Origin: Glandiceps talaboti
Lineage: Eukaryota > Hemichordata > Enteropneusta > Spengelidae
Assembly (NCBI RefSeq): GCF_964340395.1
Contig: NC_135566.1
Location: forward strand, 5,814,501-5,878,500
Length of the DNA: 64,000 nucleotides
Direction: 5' to 3'
The translations under genes and the position numbers were made by a program. This document shows, piece by piece, positions 39,580 through 53,300 of the stretch (position 1 is the first letter of the stretch; every line of letters begins with the position of its first letter). Under the pieces are notes generated by a model. It was given only the letters and a program-made list of their open reading frames with translations, was not told where the DNA came from and did no database searches.

Positions 39580-42500
39580 CACACACGGACACACACACAC
39601 ACACACACACACTCTCCGTAATTAGCTTCTGTTCTAGTCCATCAATCTTAAAATGTAAAATTGAATAAATTGCCAAACCTAAATTAGTTCAGCTATGCTA
39701 CAGTAAAGGCCAGTATTTCATATTCTCTCTGCTGAATGATATATTATTTACTTCATCAATAATTCACCGGTAACCGTGGTAACCTCAGGCACCTTCTAGA
39801 TGAATAAGCAGTAATATGACCATTATTAGTAACAGGAGCTGAATGTATTGGAAGTAGGAAATTCAATATATCCCATCACGGAGAATTTGTTACTGAACGA
39901 TTAATCACCCTTTTCATTGCGGTTTCCTAACTACATATCGTTTCCATGGTGATGCAATATGCAAGATACCAAATTGCATAAAATGTTAGGCGAGACAGGG
40001 TCTTTAGCAGCAACTTGGAGATTAAGTCTGTATTGTTGTAGCACTAGTCAATTTAACTGCATGATGGAAGTGCTATAGGGATTAAACCTGTTTGACTGCT
40101 TGACAGGAATGCTACCGGATTAGTGTGTAGGATTTTAGCTTAACTGTGACTACAAAGTCCAAAGTTACTGGCAGTTAATGTACAGTTATAGTACAAGTAT
40201 GTCGCAAACAGGACAGTTCTGAGTTCTGGTAAGGGCATTTTTTTTCTATTCTGTCTTCTCTGTATGTGTACAAGTTGTTTATTGTTCATTTTGTCACAAA
40301 TCGTAACAACGCAGTGTTTAGTTCTGTTTTGGAACAAAGGATTAACAGTAACAGACAAATGTTCAAACCAGACACCACCCAACACAAAAATACACTCCAT
40401 GCCATCTATTATTATAGTATTATATTGTATGTCTCTCAGCAGGAAATGAATTTTGTTCTAAAACAGTTCAAATCTTGCGAGTTGCCTCATAGATTATGAT
40501 GTTTACCAGTGTGGTATACCGTTTATTGAAATATATGTCTGCCTTGTTGATAGTGATTGTATATTGTGCTTCTCACACCAGGAATTTCAAAAACATTATA
40601 ACCCTCTACTTGTTGTAACTTGTGTAATTTTGATAGTGATTCTACCCCTTCCTGTTTTATTTGTTCATTTTTCTATCTCCCCTCCCCCCCCTATCTTTAC
40701 AGTCACTCACACTACATGTAGATGTTATAGGCTGTTTACCACTCCTCTTTATTTTAAATGACATTCCAAAAATCTTCTCTTCTGTCTGTCTACGTGTTTG
40801 ATAATGATATAAGTACCATAATATCTTTTTTTGATTAATATAAAAACTGTTGACCATTTTATTTGATACATTTACAGTTAATATGCATAGCGAATTTCAA
40901 AATGAAGAATTAATTCACATTTTAATACATATTTTGTAGGTGTTTTTAAAAATAATTTAAACATGATTAGTATGTTAATTGTAATATACTTTTCAGGCTA
41001 TGACAAAAAATGCATAATCCATTTTAACAATGAAATATTAAAAAAATTTAGATGTAAACTCTGATCAGGTGTACATGTACATGTTTTTTTTTTTCCATTT
41101 TACAAGGGTGTGGTAGTTGCTATATTATCAACATTATTATTCTTACAATAATTGCCTTTTTTCTGAAAATACAGAAAGTATGTATGAGAAAAGAAAATGC
41201 AAAATTGACCTTAACTTGAATGTTGATTATGGTGGAAATGTTATTTAATTGTCAGAGTTAAGAACTGTTGAACAGGAAAGATTGAAATTTTACAGGATTA
41301 TTTGATGTGGAAACCCTTTGCTAATGGAATTTTTTTGAAACGGAAACCCTTGTAGACTACCTGGGAAATTCCGTGAACATAAGAAACACTACAAAAAGAC
41401 AGAATCTGTAAAAATTCCAAATGGAAAATTCATGCTTCCTGGGAATAAGCAGATGAGAAAGGTTAACGTGTACAGCCATATTGCATGTTATGTGAAACCT
41501 ACTTTTCTCAAATTGTACAGAATGTATATCAGGGAATTAATACACTGGAAAATTAAAGTTCTTCAATTCTCTTTCAAACTTTAGGGGTGAGATCAATAGT
41601 TCAATGTAGGATAAAAAATGTAATTCTTTTAATTTGTGGGGGGGGGGGGGGGGTGTTGATCCATTTTAGTTCTCATCCTACAAAAATGATATTACTTTAA
41701 TTGAATATATGTTTTTGTCTGAAACAATTAGAGGGGGGGATCTGAGGCCTAGCGAAAAGAGATTAGTTATTTATCCTATATTGAAGTATTCATCTCAACC
41801 TTTACCATATGATAGGTTGTTTCCAGTCCTTTTGAAATAATAAAAGAAATTTGGGATTCCAAGTAAATCTACAAATCTTTTATGTTTTCCATAGAGTTAT
41901 ATGAAATGATGTATTCAGCGGCCATATTTGATTCCAAAATGGCTTAATTTTAATGTCTTTTAATTCTCTATTGCAAAAATTTGCACAGCGACCCCTGATT
42001 TTTTTCTTGCTTTTAACTGCGAACATATTTGAGTTTTGAACAAAATAGAAGCAAAATCTCCAAGATCTATTCATATTTATTTTTGAGATAAATACTATAT
42101 TTATCGGGATATTTTCAGTCATTTCAATCATCAGATTATTGATTTATGCATAGATCTCGGATTCCAAGATCTATGATTTATGTAAACTTAGCCAATCTTG
42201 ACGTAAGAAAATATACCTTAAACGTACAAAGAAATCAACCAACCAACCAACCAACCTTTCCTTTCAATCAGTATACTGTATAGTTATAATTGAATCAAAT
42301 TTCATAATCCAATATTTCTGTAGATGACATTAAAATTTGACAGGAGCATGTTTCATGACATATTTTTCCTTTTAGCTGGATTAATAAACCTACTTAATAG
42401 TCTTCATTCCTTTTAACAAATAAAGAATCCAATTACTTAGAAATTTGATCTGCTAAATCAGCTTTTTTAGAAATGTTTACTAACTTAATTAATGACTTCT

Positions 42501-43140
42501 CTTTACATTAATCTAGTTTTGTTGTAAAATGTTCTCTTAAAGTTGGAATGGCACAGTCCGACCCTGAGGTCCTTTTTTCTTGGTTAGAATCAAAGTAGAA
42601 AATAAACTTTCATAACAAAGTTATTGAGATTATTTAATTTGCAATGAGAAAAAGCCAAGAGAAAGGAATTGACAAACAGAGAGTTAGTCAGGGACAGACT
42701 TACAGTAAGACTGACAAACAGTATGTCATTTAGAAAGGTAGTCAAAGGCCAGTTTCATTTTAGTCGGTCAGATCTGACAAACTGCCAGACATACACAGGC
42801 TACGTCATTTAGAAATGTGGTCAAAAGCCAGTTTCATTTTTAGTCGGTCAGATCTGACAAACTGCCAGACATACACAGGCTACGTCATTTAGAAATGTGG
42901 TCAAAAGCCAGTTTCATTTTTAGTCGGTCAGATCTGACAAACTGCCAGACATACACAGGCTACGTCATTTAGAAATGTGGTCAAAAGCCAGCTTCATTTT
43001 TAGTCGGTCAGATCTGACAAACTGCCAGACATACACAGGCTACGTCATTTAGAAATGTGGTCAAAAGCCAGTTTCATTTTTAGTCGGTCAGATCTGACAA
43101 ACTGCCAGACAAACACAGTCTGTACTGTCAGAAAATGCAT

Positions 43141-43172
<32 letters not shown>

Positions 43173-43254
43173 TATGTAGACACAGACAGTAATACAGTTG
43201 CTTAGATAGAGTGAAAATGTCAGTCAGTCAGACAGACAGACAGACAGACAGACA

Positions 43255-43319
<65 letters not shown>

Positions 43320-45527
43320 GAGGCAAAAATGTTAACAGGTAGATAGAAGCCACCAAACAGAGGTGTCAGATCAATGGACAGACACAGACAAGCAAAGTTG
43401 TGGACACACAGACAGAAAGAACAACACACAAACTATATAGATAGGCAGATACAGACCGTTGGAATACTGTAAGTTACAAACACTGACAGAAAGAAAGAAA
43501 GACACAGACAAAGATTGACTGATACAATACTGGCCAAGAATGTGTCAGACAGAGAGATAGAAAGGCATAACAATTCTTCATTTTTTTACGACATGATGGT
43601 TTGATTGATTGCCTGCAATTATTCATGCAATCAACCATGTACTGTAAGTACTTCTTCAGTTGAAAATATTTCTTGATAAATGGAATACATTATAAGAAAG
43701 CGGAAGCTGAAGGGAAAGCATGAAATCTCTGTTGGTAGTCTATACATTCATGTCTTATGGGTTGACAATGTCGACTTGCTAAAAGGCAAATACATACTGT
43801 AATATTGTAAGATTGACATGTACTAACTATTTGAGATTGATCACTTTAAGTATGAATGCCATCAACTCTAATATCAGTGCTTTAGTTTTATATACAGTGA
43901 CCAAATTTCACTGACGTGGAAATATGTTGAAATATGTTTAAGAAATATAGATTGGGTTTATACTCTTTTGAGAGTAAATTTTGCATCATATTAAAAGATA
44001 GTATTGTAGCATATGCGTAACCATCACTTGATGTTGGCAAAACTTATACCTGGTATTCAGCATTCATTGATGTAATTTAATAAATAAATAATACTATTTG
44101 TGAAGTGCCATATATGCTAAAAGTTTATAGGCACTGATCACTACAAAAGTGATAAAAACTAGAAGTGGAAAAGACACTAAAAAACTTAAAAGAGACAGAA
44201 AGGTCCTTACAATAAAGTGTCCCATTTAATAAGAAATCACTTATACCTAAGCAAGAATCACTGGTAAAAAAAGTCATTATAAAGAGTTGCCTGTTATAAA
44301 AATCATCTATTATATATACGGTATATACAAACTCAGTATATGTGGTCGTCTGATGATCACAACAGCGTGAAACACCGTGTAATGGCTCCTGTGTACCTTT
44401 ATACTTGATACCGTGTTATATATATTGTGATTATATAATGTAATATACAGCATATATATAATGATTAATGTAATATACATCATATATGAACATGATTAAG
44501 AAACAAACTTTATGCCATACGCTCTTTCACTGTTAAGAAATAGAATTCCCTAAAAAAAAAAAATTAAGATAAAATCCATTGTCCAAATTAGAAGTTATAA
44601 ATGGCTGACATTTCGGGATTAACCCTTCTAAGAGTTAGAGCGTCACATTTCTGAAAGGAAATCTATAGGAAATCTATGATTCTGACTCTGAACCATCAAT
44701 TATTCATCTAGGAAGCTTATATATTTTCTTTTCTAAAAAACAATTTCCTCATTTTTTCCCTTCAAGGTTGGCATGAAATAAAGCAAGGATACCTTAGATT
44801 CTATTACGGTTGAAATTTGAAATTTAAAATAAACTGTCAAATATGAAAACTGATTCTTTGTTGTGTCAAGTATGATGATTCCTTTAGGCAGATATAGTCA
44901 TATCACTTTCCTGAGATGAGTTTTTATTTTAGGATTGTAAGTAAAACCATAATTTATCATATGTATAGGAGTGAAAACTTCAAAATAATTCACATGTTGT
45001 GGAGTTTGGGGAGTAAAAAGGTTTAGGTGTTATGAATATTCAGCTCTTTGAAATAAAATGGGCAGATGAACTGAAAGATACAAAGTTGGAGGTTGTGGTT
45101 ATATAAGCGAAAACAAGGATGGAACTTTCAGTCGAGTTAGATGTTAGATGTGATATTTTTTCTGTTTCCAGAATCTTTCATGATATCAGAGGTTTTGCTT
45201 AAAGTTACACTGGATTGCTTTCCTTCCACTGAGTGGCTTAAAGAAGTGATGTGATGTTGATCAGAATGCTATCAATTTGTACATGTATTGTGTTAATGTT
45301 ATTGTTATGTTTCCTTGACGACAAAAACAATTACAGATTGTTGCAATTATGTCATAACTTACATGGTCCATTGATGATAATCAAATTTAATAAAAGTCTG
45401 GTATTGGAGCGTTAGTAACAGAGAAGGTTAGATTTGGTAAAATTTAACTATTTTTTTCAACCATAATTTTCATTTGGAACCTTGGTGAAATGTGTTGTGA
45501 ACATTGGAAAATTTTACCCCCCCCCCC

Positions 45528-45574
<47 letters not shown>

Positions 45575-47226
45575 ACCACAGACACACACACACACACACA
45601 CTCACTCTAATAAAGAAACACAATGAAGTGTAGTTTCGTAATATATTCCAGGTTTTTCTGTAGCCTTTATAACTATTAATAAAACACAAAAAGAGTTAGT
45701 CAACTTGAACAACATTACTACAATATTTAGCGTTAATTAGCTGAGTTCATTCAAAAGATGATAGATTTTGTCATGGTCTATCTTTGTTGTACTTTTTATG
45801 ACAAGACTAATTAACTGTACTATTAACTTTTATTTCATTTGTCAAATACAAAGCTACATTCTGTCAACTGACAACTCTTTAACAATTTTCAGTATAGTTT
45901 GGTAAAGGTAAACTATTACAAATACTTTAAGACTCATAAATCACAATGGAATCATTCCGACTCATAAATGACAATGGAATCGTTCATTTTATGTCTATTT
46001 CATGATAATAATGCCTCATAATAATTTCCAGTTTTGTGCAGTAAAGATTGCATAATCCAACTATTTCAATGACTGCAAGGCTGAGTCAATCGGTATTTCT
46101 TTGATAATGATGCCTCACAGTTCAATTTCTTGTTCTGAAAGTATCTAATTCCGTAATTCAACTATGTGAATAATTCAGAACGATAGACAGAATCATTGGT
46201 TGATGCATGTCAGTGGCATGCCGATATCGTGATGATCATCTCTCTAAAGTCACAAGAAGTGAGTCCGTATTTATAAATACGTGTATAACTACTTGGATGA
46301 CTCTGCAAGACGGAGTCAATCATTTTATGTATGTCGATTTCTCTGATAATGATGCCACATTTCTATTTACGACGAAGGAAACATACACCATACTGTGAGT
46401 GTCCCAGAGGACTTGATATATTTCATAACATGCCTTTTAACTAAAGTAATTTGTAGACTGTTCAAACTATATCAATGATCGATCAGCGTTGTTGAAAATT
46501 TCATTGCCTGTGTATTTACTCTCTGTCATCAGTATATCCTCGTAATCTTTCTCACTTTATCAGTTTACAGATCTGATACCACCTCATCTCATACCAGCTC
46601 TCCTTCATATTGAGTTTTTTGTTATATATTCACAATCTTATATGCTTCACTTGATCTTTTTTTTTAGATCCAATACCACCTCATCTCAAACGTTACAAGC
46701 AACGATCGGGTGTTAGTGATGCCGAGTCGGTGACCACAGAGGATTTTGAGAACCAATTTCATGATATGATGATTAAGCAAGTAGCTGGTGTGCCAATAAT
46801 GAGCTTTGAGGATGTGACTATTGCTAGTGACTTGGATTCTGTGAAAACTGGAGAAATCACCAAAGCATTGAACGACACTGCAGGTAAGAAACAAAGACTT
46901 CATTTTACATTCGGTTTGATTCTACCGATAAAATAGATAGGCATATAGACTATAGGCATATATCTGTGGAGGCATATTCAAGGACAAATTGTGGCAAATC
47001 TCACAATCAGGTATCCTGGAGAAAACACAGTTTTTGTCTTATCGTGACCATGTGTATCATATCAAATAATGATTACTAAGTGCTTCTAAATCATTTAGAG
47101 TTGAGAGGGATGTTTTTAGTATGACTGAACTACATACATGTAAGGTACACAACTGAACTATTGGTTCATGACTGAACTAAGGTTTAGCAGTGCTGAGGCA
47201 TGGTGAAGTATTTGTGTGTAGTGTAG

Positions 47227-47308
<82 letters not shown>

Positions 47309-50300
47309 CATATGTATGTAAATGACTTAAATTTAAAAAAATAGACATATTGTCTTGGTTTTTTGGTGGAGACCAGCACTAAGGGAAATAGTTTCAAATG
47401 AAAATTATCACACCACAGATGTGTGATTTGGGTATAAAAAATGTGATTTGTGGAAGAAAACTTCACAGCAGATTAGTCTGAAATTTGATGGGGATGTTTC
47501 TAAGGCTTGATTTATCTCTTTTTCATTATTGAAGCAATTGTAATGATTATATTTTACAGTTTAAATTATTTAGCGGAACTATTTAGCGAAACTATATTTA
47601 AGGAAAAAATTATGATTTATTTTTTTCTTTCAATGTGTAACACAATATTTTAGAATGATTTGAAATACACAAATACCAACAACCTTTCATCTGTGTACTA
47701 GTAAAGAGATTTTAGCACTTAATCCAAAAGATATAAATTATACCGGTACTTATCTTTATACAAGTAATAACTGCACAGTCTGTTCAATAAAGTGTTTACA
47801 CATTGATAAAACTCACTTACGTTAGTCCTGCCCTCAACGACAACATAAGTGTTAGTGTCTGGTTGGTTTTTAATGGTCAAAAAATACCCAATTCTCTCCT
47901 TAACTGAGTTTCACAGAAGCTTTTTAGAGATAACACTACAGATGAGATGTAATGGAATTGACTGTTACTGCATTGACCCCTAAACATAGGGACAGATTGA
48001 TAAGGTCATGTTGTAACACTTTCTGCTCAACAAAATACTAAATTAAATGCACAACAGAAATTTCTGCTTTTTCATAAATATACAAATCTAGTGCGGACTT
48101 AGTCAACCTGTTTGGTCCGGACTATAAATAAGAGTGGTCCTGGGTCCTGACTTTTTCTGGTAGTGTGAAAGGCCTATATGTGGTGCTAATTAAACAATGT
48201 GTACAGAGCCATTAGATTGCAATAACAAGATTCAATTCACATATAGCTGTCATTTCTAGTTCTATTTTACAGTTATTTAGTGATCATTATCAGCAAGGCA
48301 ACTCTCTAAAGAGGACCCTGAATTACATTCAAATTATGTTTTTGCACAGATTTTAATTCTCGGGTCAGAGTGATGGGAGTCAGAGTGGTGGAGGGTTATG
48401 TACTCTGTTTGTTCAAACTGTAATTTGTGATCACAAATCCATACTCAAGTTTGCCCTCTAATGATAGCCAAATTTTGGTGAGTCACAATAAATTGTGTGC
48501 GTGAACTTGGCTTAGAAGCCATAGAGGGCACACTGTCCTGGAGAATTTTGGTGGGGAACCATGAGAAAGTGTTTTGGAAACTTGTGCAGAGTTTACCGAA
48601 TGGAATTTTTAGGGAGTGTAACCCTGGCAAATTGTCTCAGTAACTCAAGTCAATTTTATATATTCAAAATGCCCTTGACAAGTACCTCGGTATGTACTGA
48701 AGGTGGTTTTACAACAAGCTTGGTAATTTGTAGTGTAGAGAGGGAAGATTTTTACATTAGTCGATGGATAGTAAATGAATACAAAACCAAGAGTGGAAGC
48801 TAAATGGTGGCATTTTGATGCAAAAAAAAACTTTTGTGGACTGAACTTATCTGTAGACAATATGACTACACATTGTAATACTATAGTAGGACTTTAACTG
48901 TATTAATTATCAGCTTTGATCTAGGCTTTTCATACTTTAAAAAAGGAAAGGTTTGACAACAGGTAAAAAACGCTTTCAGTAATTCTTATGATTACTGTCT
49001 GTCTGTTGATCTCTCAAAGTAGACTTTAGTAAAAGGTTAAAAGTTTGGAATGCTAAGGGTAAATGATCATTTCATTTGGTTGTTGCTGTCATTTTAATTG
49101 TATCTAAGACTTGCCAGGTCATTTTGGCAGGTTTTGTATATTTTTCCGCTTGATATACCAACATTGAGGGCAGTGTACAACTTGTCCAAGTAGTGAGGAA
49201 TTTCTCACAAAAAATGTCAAGCAGTTTATCTGTGTTTTGGTGAATTTAAAAGCCCTGCTTGTTCTCTTGTTAAATTTAAAAGCCAGTCAGGTCGCTATAG
49301 CAACAAGTGTCTAGATAAGGGGCTCTAATCAGTTGGGTTGAGTGGATACAAGCATACTGGAACAGGTAGTGGCAAGCTTCATCCTGGCAGCTTGCCAAGT
49401 GACAAATTCTGTCGGACAGTTACAAATTTTGACTAAAAATTGCTCATTTGGAAAGCTTTGTAATGATTAAATCTTCTTAAATTGGATGGAAAGTTTTCCG
49501 GTTTTAGTTTTCCTGCAAGTAAAACAAATGCTTTGTTATTTTTTACCGTTCAAGTTGAGTAAGGAAAGGTAACAAAGGGAAGGAGTGCTTTGATTTATTA
49601 TGGATGCTTTGACAGGCCTATTGATACGAATAAACATACCATTGTTGAGGGAGTGGGCAAACAATAATACTAAGTGTGCTGGCTAGATGTAGGCTAAGAT
49701 CAGGGCTCCGTAGACGACGCTCATTCCCACACAATGTTGGCTTAGGTGATAATTCTACAACTGTTTCTTACAAAACAACGCTGAGTTTCAGCGTTGCACA
49801 TTACGTGTACTCAACATGCAAGATTGTTTGGTGTACGTTTTGGAACCTCTCAAGTCCAGTGAGGATCTCAGAGAGAGTAGTCTGTCTGGTTCGGATGTAG
49901 CGTTCATCACTGCTCTACCAGTTGAGGGTAGGTTTGGCTTTTGTACACTCCATTGTTATCTTATTGTTAGATTCATGGCCTTTAAAAGGACTCCCCACGA
50001 CAAGAAACAACATGTAACATCCCCAAGCCAAGCTCTCAAGTACTTATGAAGTTCACTCACACTCAAAATACTGCTTCCTAATATATTTTTTGTCTGAAAA
50101 GTAAGGTGGATGATTTTTTTTTTCAAACTTCTGTTGAAGTTAATGACCTACCTTCCACACTAATCTGATAATTAGTTTAGATGCAGCTGTATGCTCATTT
50201 AGGATTAGATTAGACTAGTCACTTGGGAGCCAGCCAAGATGAAATTCTTTAGTAGCTTCTCTTTTTTGCTTGTTTGTTTTTTGCCCTTTAAATTTCATTT

Positions 50301-53300
50301 TGGAGTAGAAAGCACATGTTTGAACACCCAATTGAAAAATTTGACATGTACATTGTACACGTTTGTCAGTCAGGATAACATTCTACAGTTTGTAACTTTG
50401 GAGACAACCAGTTTATCAAGATTGAATTTCTCATTCTCTCTCTCTCTCTCTAGTTTTGTGCATAGAATTTCATAAAATCTACGGAAGCTTAAAAGCACAT
50501 TTCTAAATATCCAACTAGAGGCAAGACGGGTCAAGGTAGATAAATAGTAATTTCCGATGACATGAGGGCTTACTTGGGAACTAGCCAAAATATTTAGAAT
50601 ATTTGTAGAAAATTTTCGGATTTAAATTTGTTATCCAAGTTAAAATGTGGCTTGAAAGAGGAAAAAAGAGGTTTAAATACCCCATTTAAAGGGTCAACAT
50701 ATTTGTTACCATGTCGACCAGTTGTTTATTTGAGTTCGAAATTGACCTTTGAAGGATTTAGGTGTCTAAAGTGTCAATAAATTAGTTTACTACATGCCTT
50801 TTTTTAGAATACACAAATTTGGTATTTAAATACCAATAGTTAGGTGTCAATTGCATGTACAAATTACAGTGTTTACAGAATCTGAAATGTGGTCAGGTTA
50901 AAATGTTACAAGGTGAAAATTGTTCTCAAATGAACTTTTTAGAGTTTGTTGGACAAAAAAAGAGAGCGAAAGATTGAAATTTGAGAATCAAGCAACTGTT
51001 TGGTAACTGAGTACCCAAGCATTACTAACTACCCCCCTATTGTTCTCCTAGCCTTGTATAACAATAGCACATTCTAACAATACTAAACTTGTTAACTGAG
51101 ACTCCAGCAACAAAAATATCACTTTATACCTGTATTAGCATTGTCTTATAACTGTACATTTTTTTAAACTTAGGGCAAACTACAAGATTAAAGTTCACAG
51201 GGTTGTTTTTAACTTCAAAGAATATATTTCATAAACTTGTCAGCAAATACAAGTCACTTTGTAACGAGTGGAGGGGAAATGAATTTGAAATATTTTGAAT
51301 GTTTATTCCCATTTCTAAATGCTAGCAATGAACACAAAAGTCAAAATATCAGTTATATGTTACATATATACAAAGCTACAAACATTTAACACATACAAGT
51401 ATTATTCTCAGGTTTTCAACATATGCACATCATCAGATACAAGTATCCACTACCCAAATACGTTTCTAAGACAATTGAAAATAAAGTAGAAAATATAGTG
51501 TATTTCAAAATTCTTTTCCTTTTACATCCAACGTTATGTTTGAATACCAATGTTCAAATTACCATACCCCTTCCCCATTGTGCCCGCGAAGCCAATTTGA
51601 TGCACCACTGACGCACACAATTTTTAGTGACACACCAAAATTTGACGTTCCCCTATCTCTTCCTATGTGGTGGCTCAGAAGAAATACCAGTGTTTATCAC
51701 TTTGACCCACAACAACAAAATTTGGCTATCATTAGAGAGCACACTACCCTTCCCTGTGAAAGAGGTATAAAGTGAACAATTTCAAACATTTCTCTCTCTT
51801 TTGATTCAAGTATTGTAGTCATCTAGAGGCTATCAGTGACTGCAAACCTCCTCTCATAGCTCTCCATGACTACAAACCTCCTCTCACTGCTTTCCATGGC
51901 TTCAAGTATCTTCATACAGCTATCCATGGCTTCTGTCCTAGCTTTCCTAGGCTTTGAATCTCATGTCGCTAGCCTAGGCTTTGACTCTCTTCTCACAGAA
52001 GGACTTGAGAGATTTGAAGTCCTAGATAGTCTCTAGACTAGCATTGTAGTTACATGTTCAAGATATATACCATATACTGTCACCCTGTGTGTGTTTGGAT
52101 CCGTGATTAAATAGTGATGACAGAATCTGATGATATAAGTACATAAAGTTAGTTTATTCAGTGTTGTCATTTCAGTACAAGGACGGGGAACATATTTGTA
52201 CAAATCTAGACCTTCATACTACCAATCCCATTCATGTGAAAGACCTCAATTCACCATTGATAAAAATACAATAGGTTCAAGCACCCAAGGACCAACATGT
52301 AATTTAGAGATTTCAGAAGTGATAAGATTTCAAATATTTTAGGTTATCTGGATTGTGATGCTTGCATTATATATTACCATTGTAATAATGATAAAGCAAA
52401 GATTACACCAGTTGCTGGTAGCAAATCTGGTAACAAATTGGTAACGCTACTCAGAATTAGTTATATTACCTCCGATAAGTTTTTATGGTGGAGTCATACG
52501 ATTTGTTATTTGTTATCGGCCAATTTAGGTCAAAGTATTAAATAGACTGAGATAAATCTTTAGTTGTATAACTTGTAGTGTTACAGTGAAGATAACTTTA
52601 CTATTGCAGTTTTAGGCTTTATAGCTATGTACATAAAAAAAGTCCATTGTGTTCTAGTAGACAGGAATTGGTGGTGGAACTGTTTTAGAGATCTTAGAAA
52701 AGAAGTATTTGTGGATTTCAAAAGGAAAGGCAATTAAAACTTTTAGAAAGGAATCAATAAAGTTTTCAGAAAGAAAATTTTGGATGTAAAATTCGATTGG
52801 GGTTTATCATGAAAGTAAGGTTGTATTTAGAAAAAAAACCTGGAGACATTTAAAGCTCTGAAAAAACAAGAATTTGTGGTATGTTCAAATTGGTAAAATA
52901 AAGTTTCTGAATGGTTTACTCAGTTTATGTGTTCTCCTAAAAAATTACACAATTTACTACAGGAACTATAACACTTTGTCATTTTTATGATGTCAGGAAT
53001 TTGTCGATTTCTAAAAATGTATTCAGAGTTACAGAGTTTGGAATTAGGGCAGTCAACCAAATTGATAGGAAAAAACCATCGATGTTGACATTTGTTGAAG
53101 GTTTGCAAAGATGATTTGAACACAAGAAAACAGCAAAATCTAGTTGGTAAGAAGTTTACTTAAACACCAAGGTTGGATTAGAATTTAGGTGTGAAAAACA
53201 GTTATCTGGCAGTGAGCTATTGAAAAGTTTAGTTCAGAACAAAAGAATAATCCTATGTAATCTTTATGGCTCCATTGAGAAGATAAACACTAATGTAAGA

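Larger units (their letters stand above)
37436..46667 (+). other. Intron 7, about 9.2 kb
   Basis: Starts with a possible alternative 3' end (TAA at 37438, AATAAA at 37814). Holds (CA)n tracts (38230-38383, 39514-39612), a small hairpin (39089-39110), a dispersed-repeat copy (41525-42010), the 80-bp satellite (42725-43122), (CAGA)n/(CA)n (43143-43318), a possible pogo remnant (about 44205-44310), (CA)n at 45517-45601, and diverged 110-bp repeats (45955-46370) next to exon 8. No convincing extra exon. Confidence 0.6.

Noticed and set aside
38202-39676. ORFs rich in His-Thr or Val-Cys
   Set aside because: Translations of (CA)n/(TG)n microsatellites; the same applies to those at 10108-10290, 43220-43429, 45444-45689 and 47158-47466.
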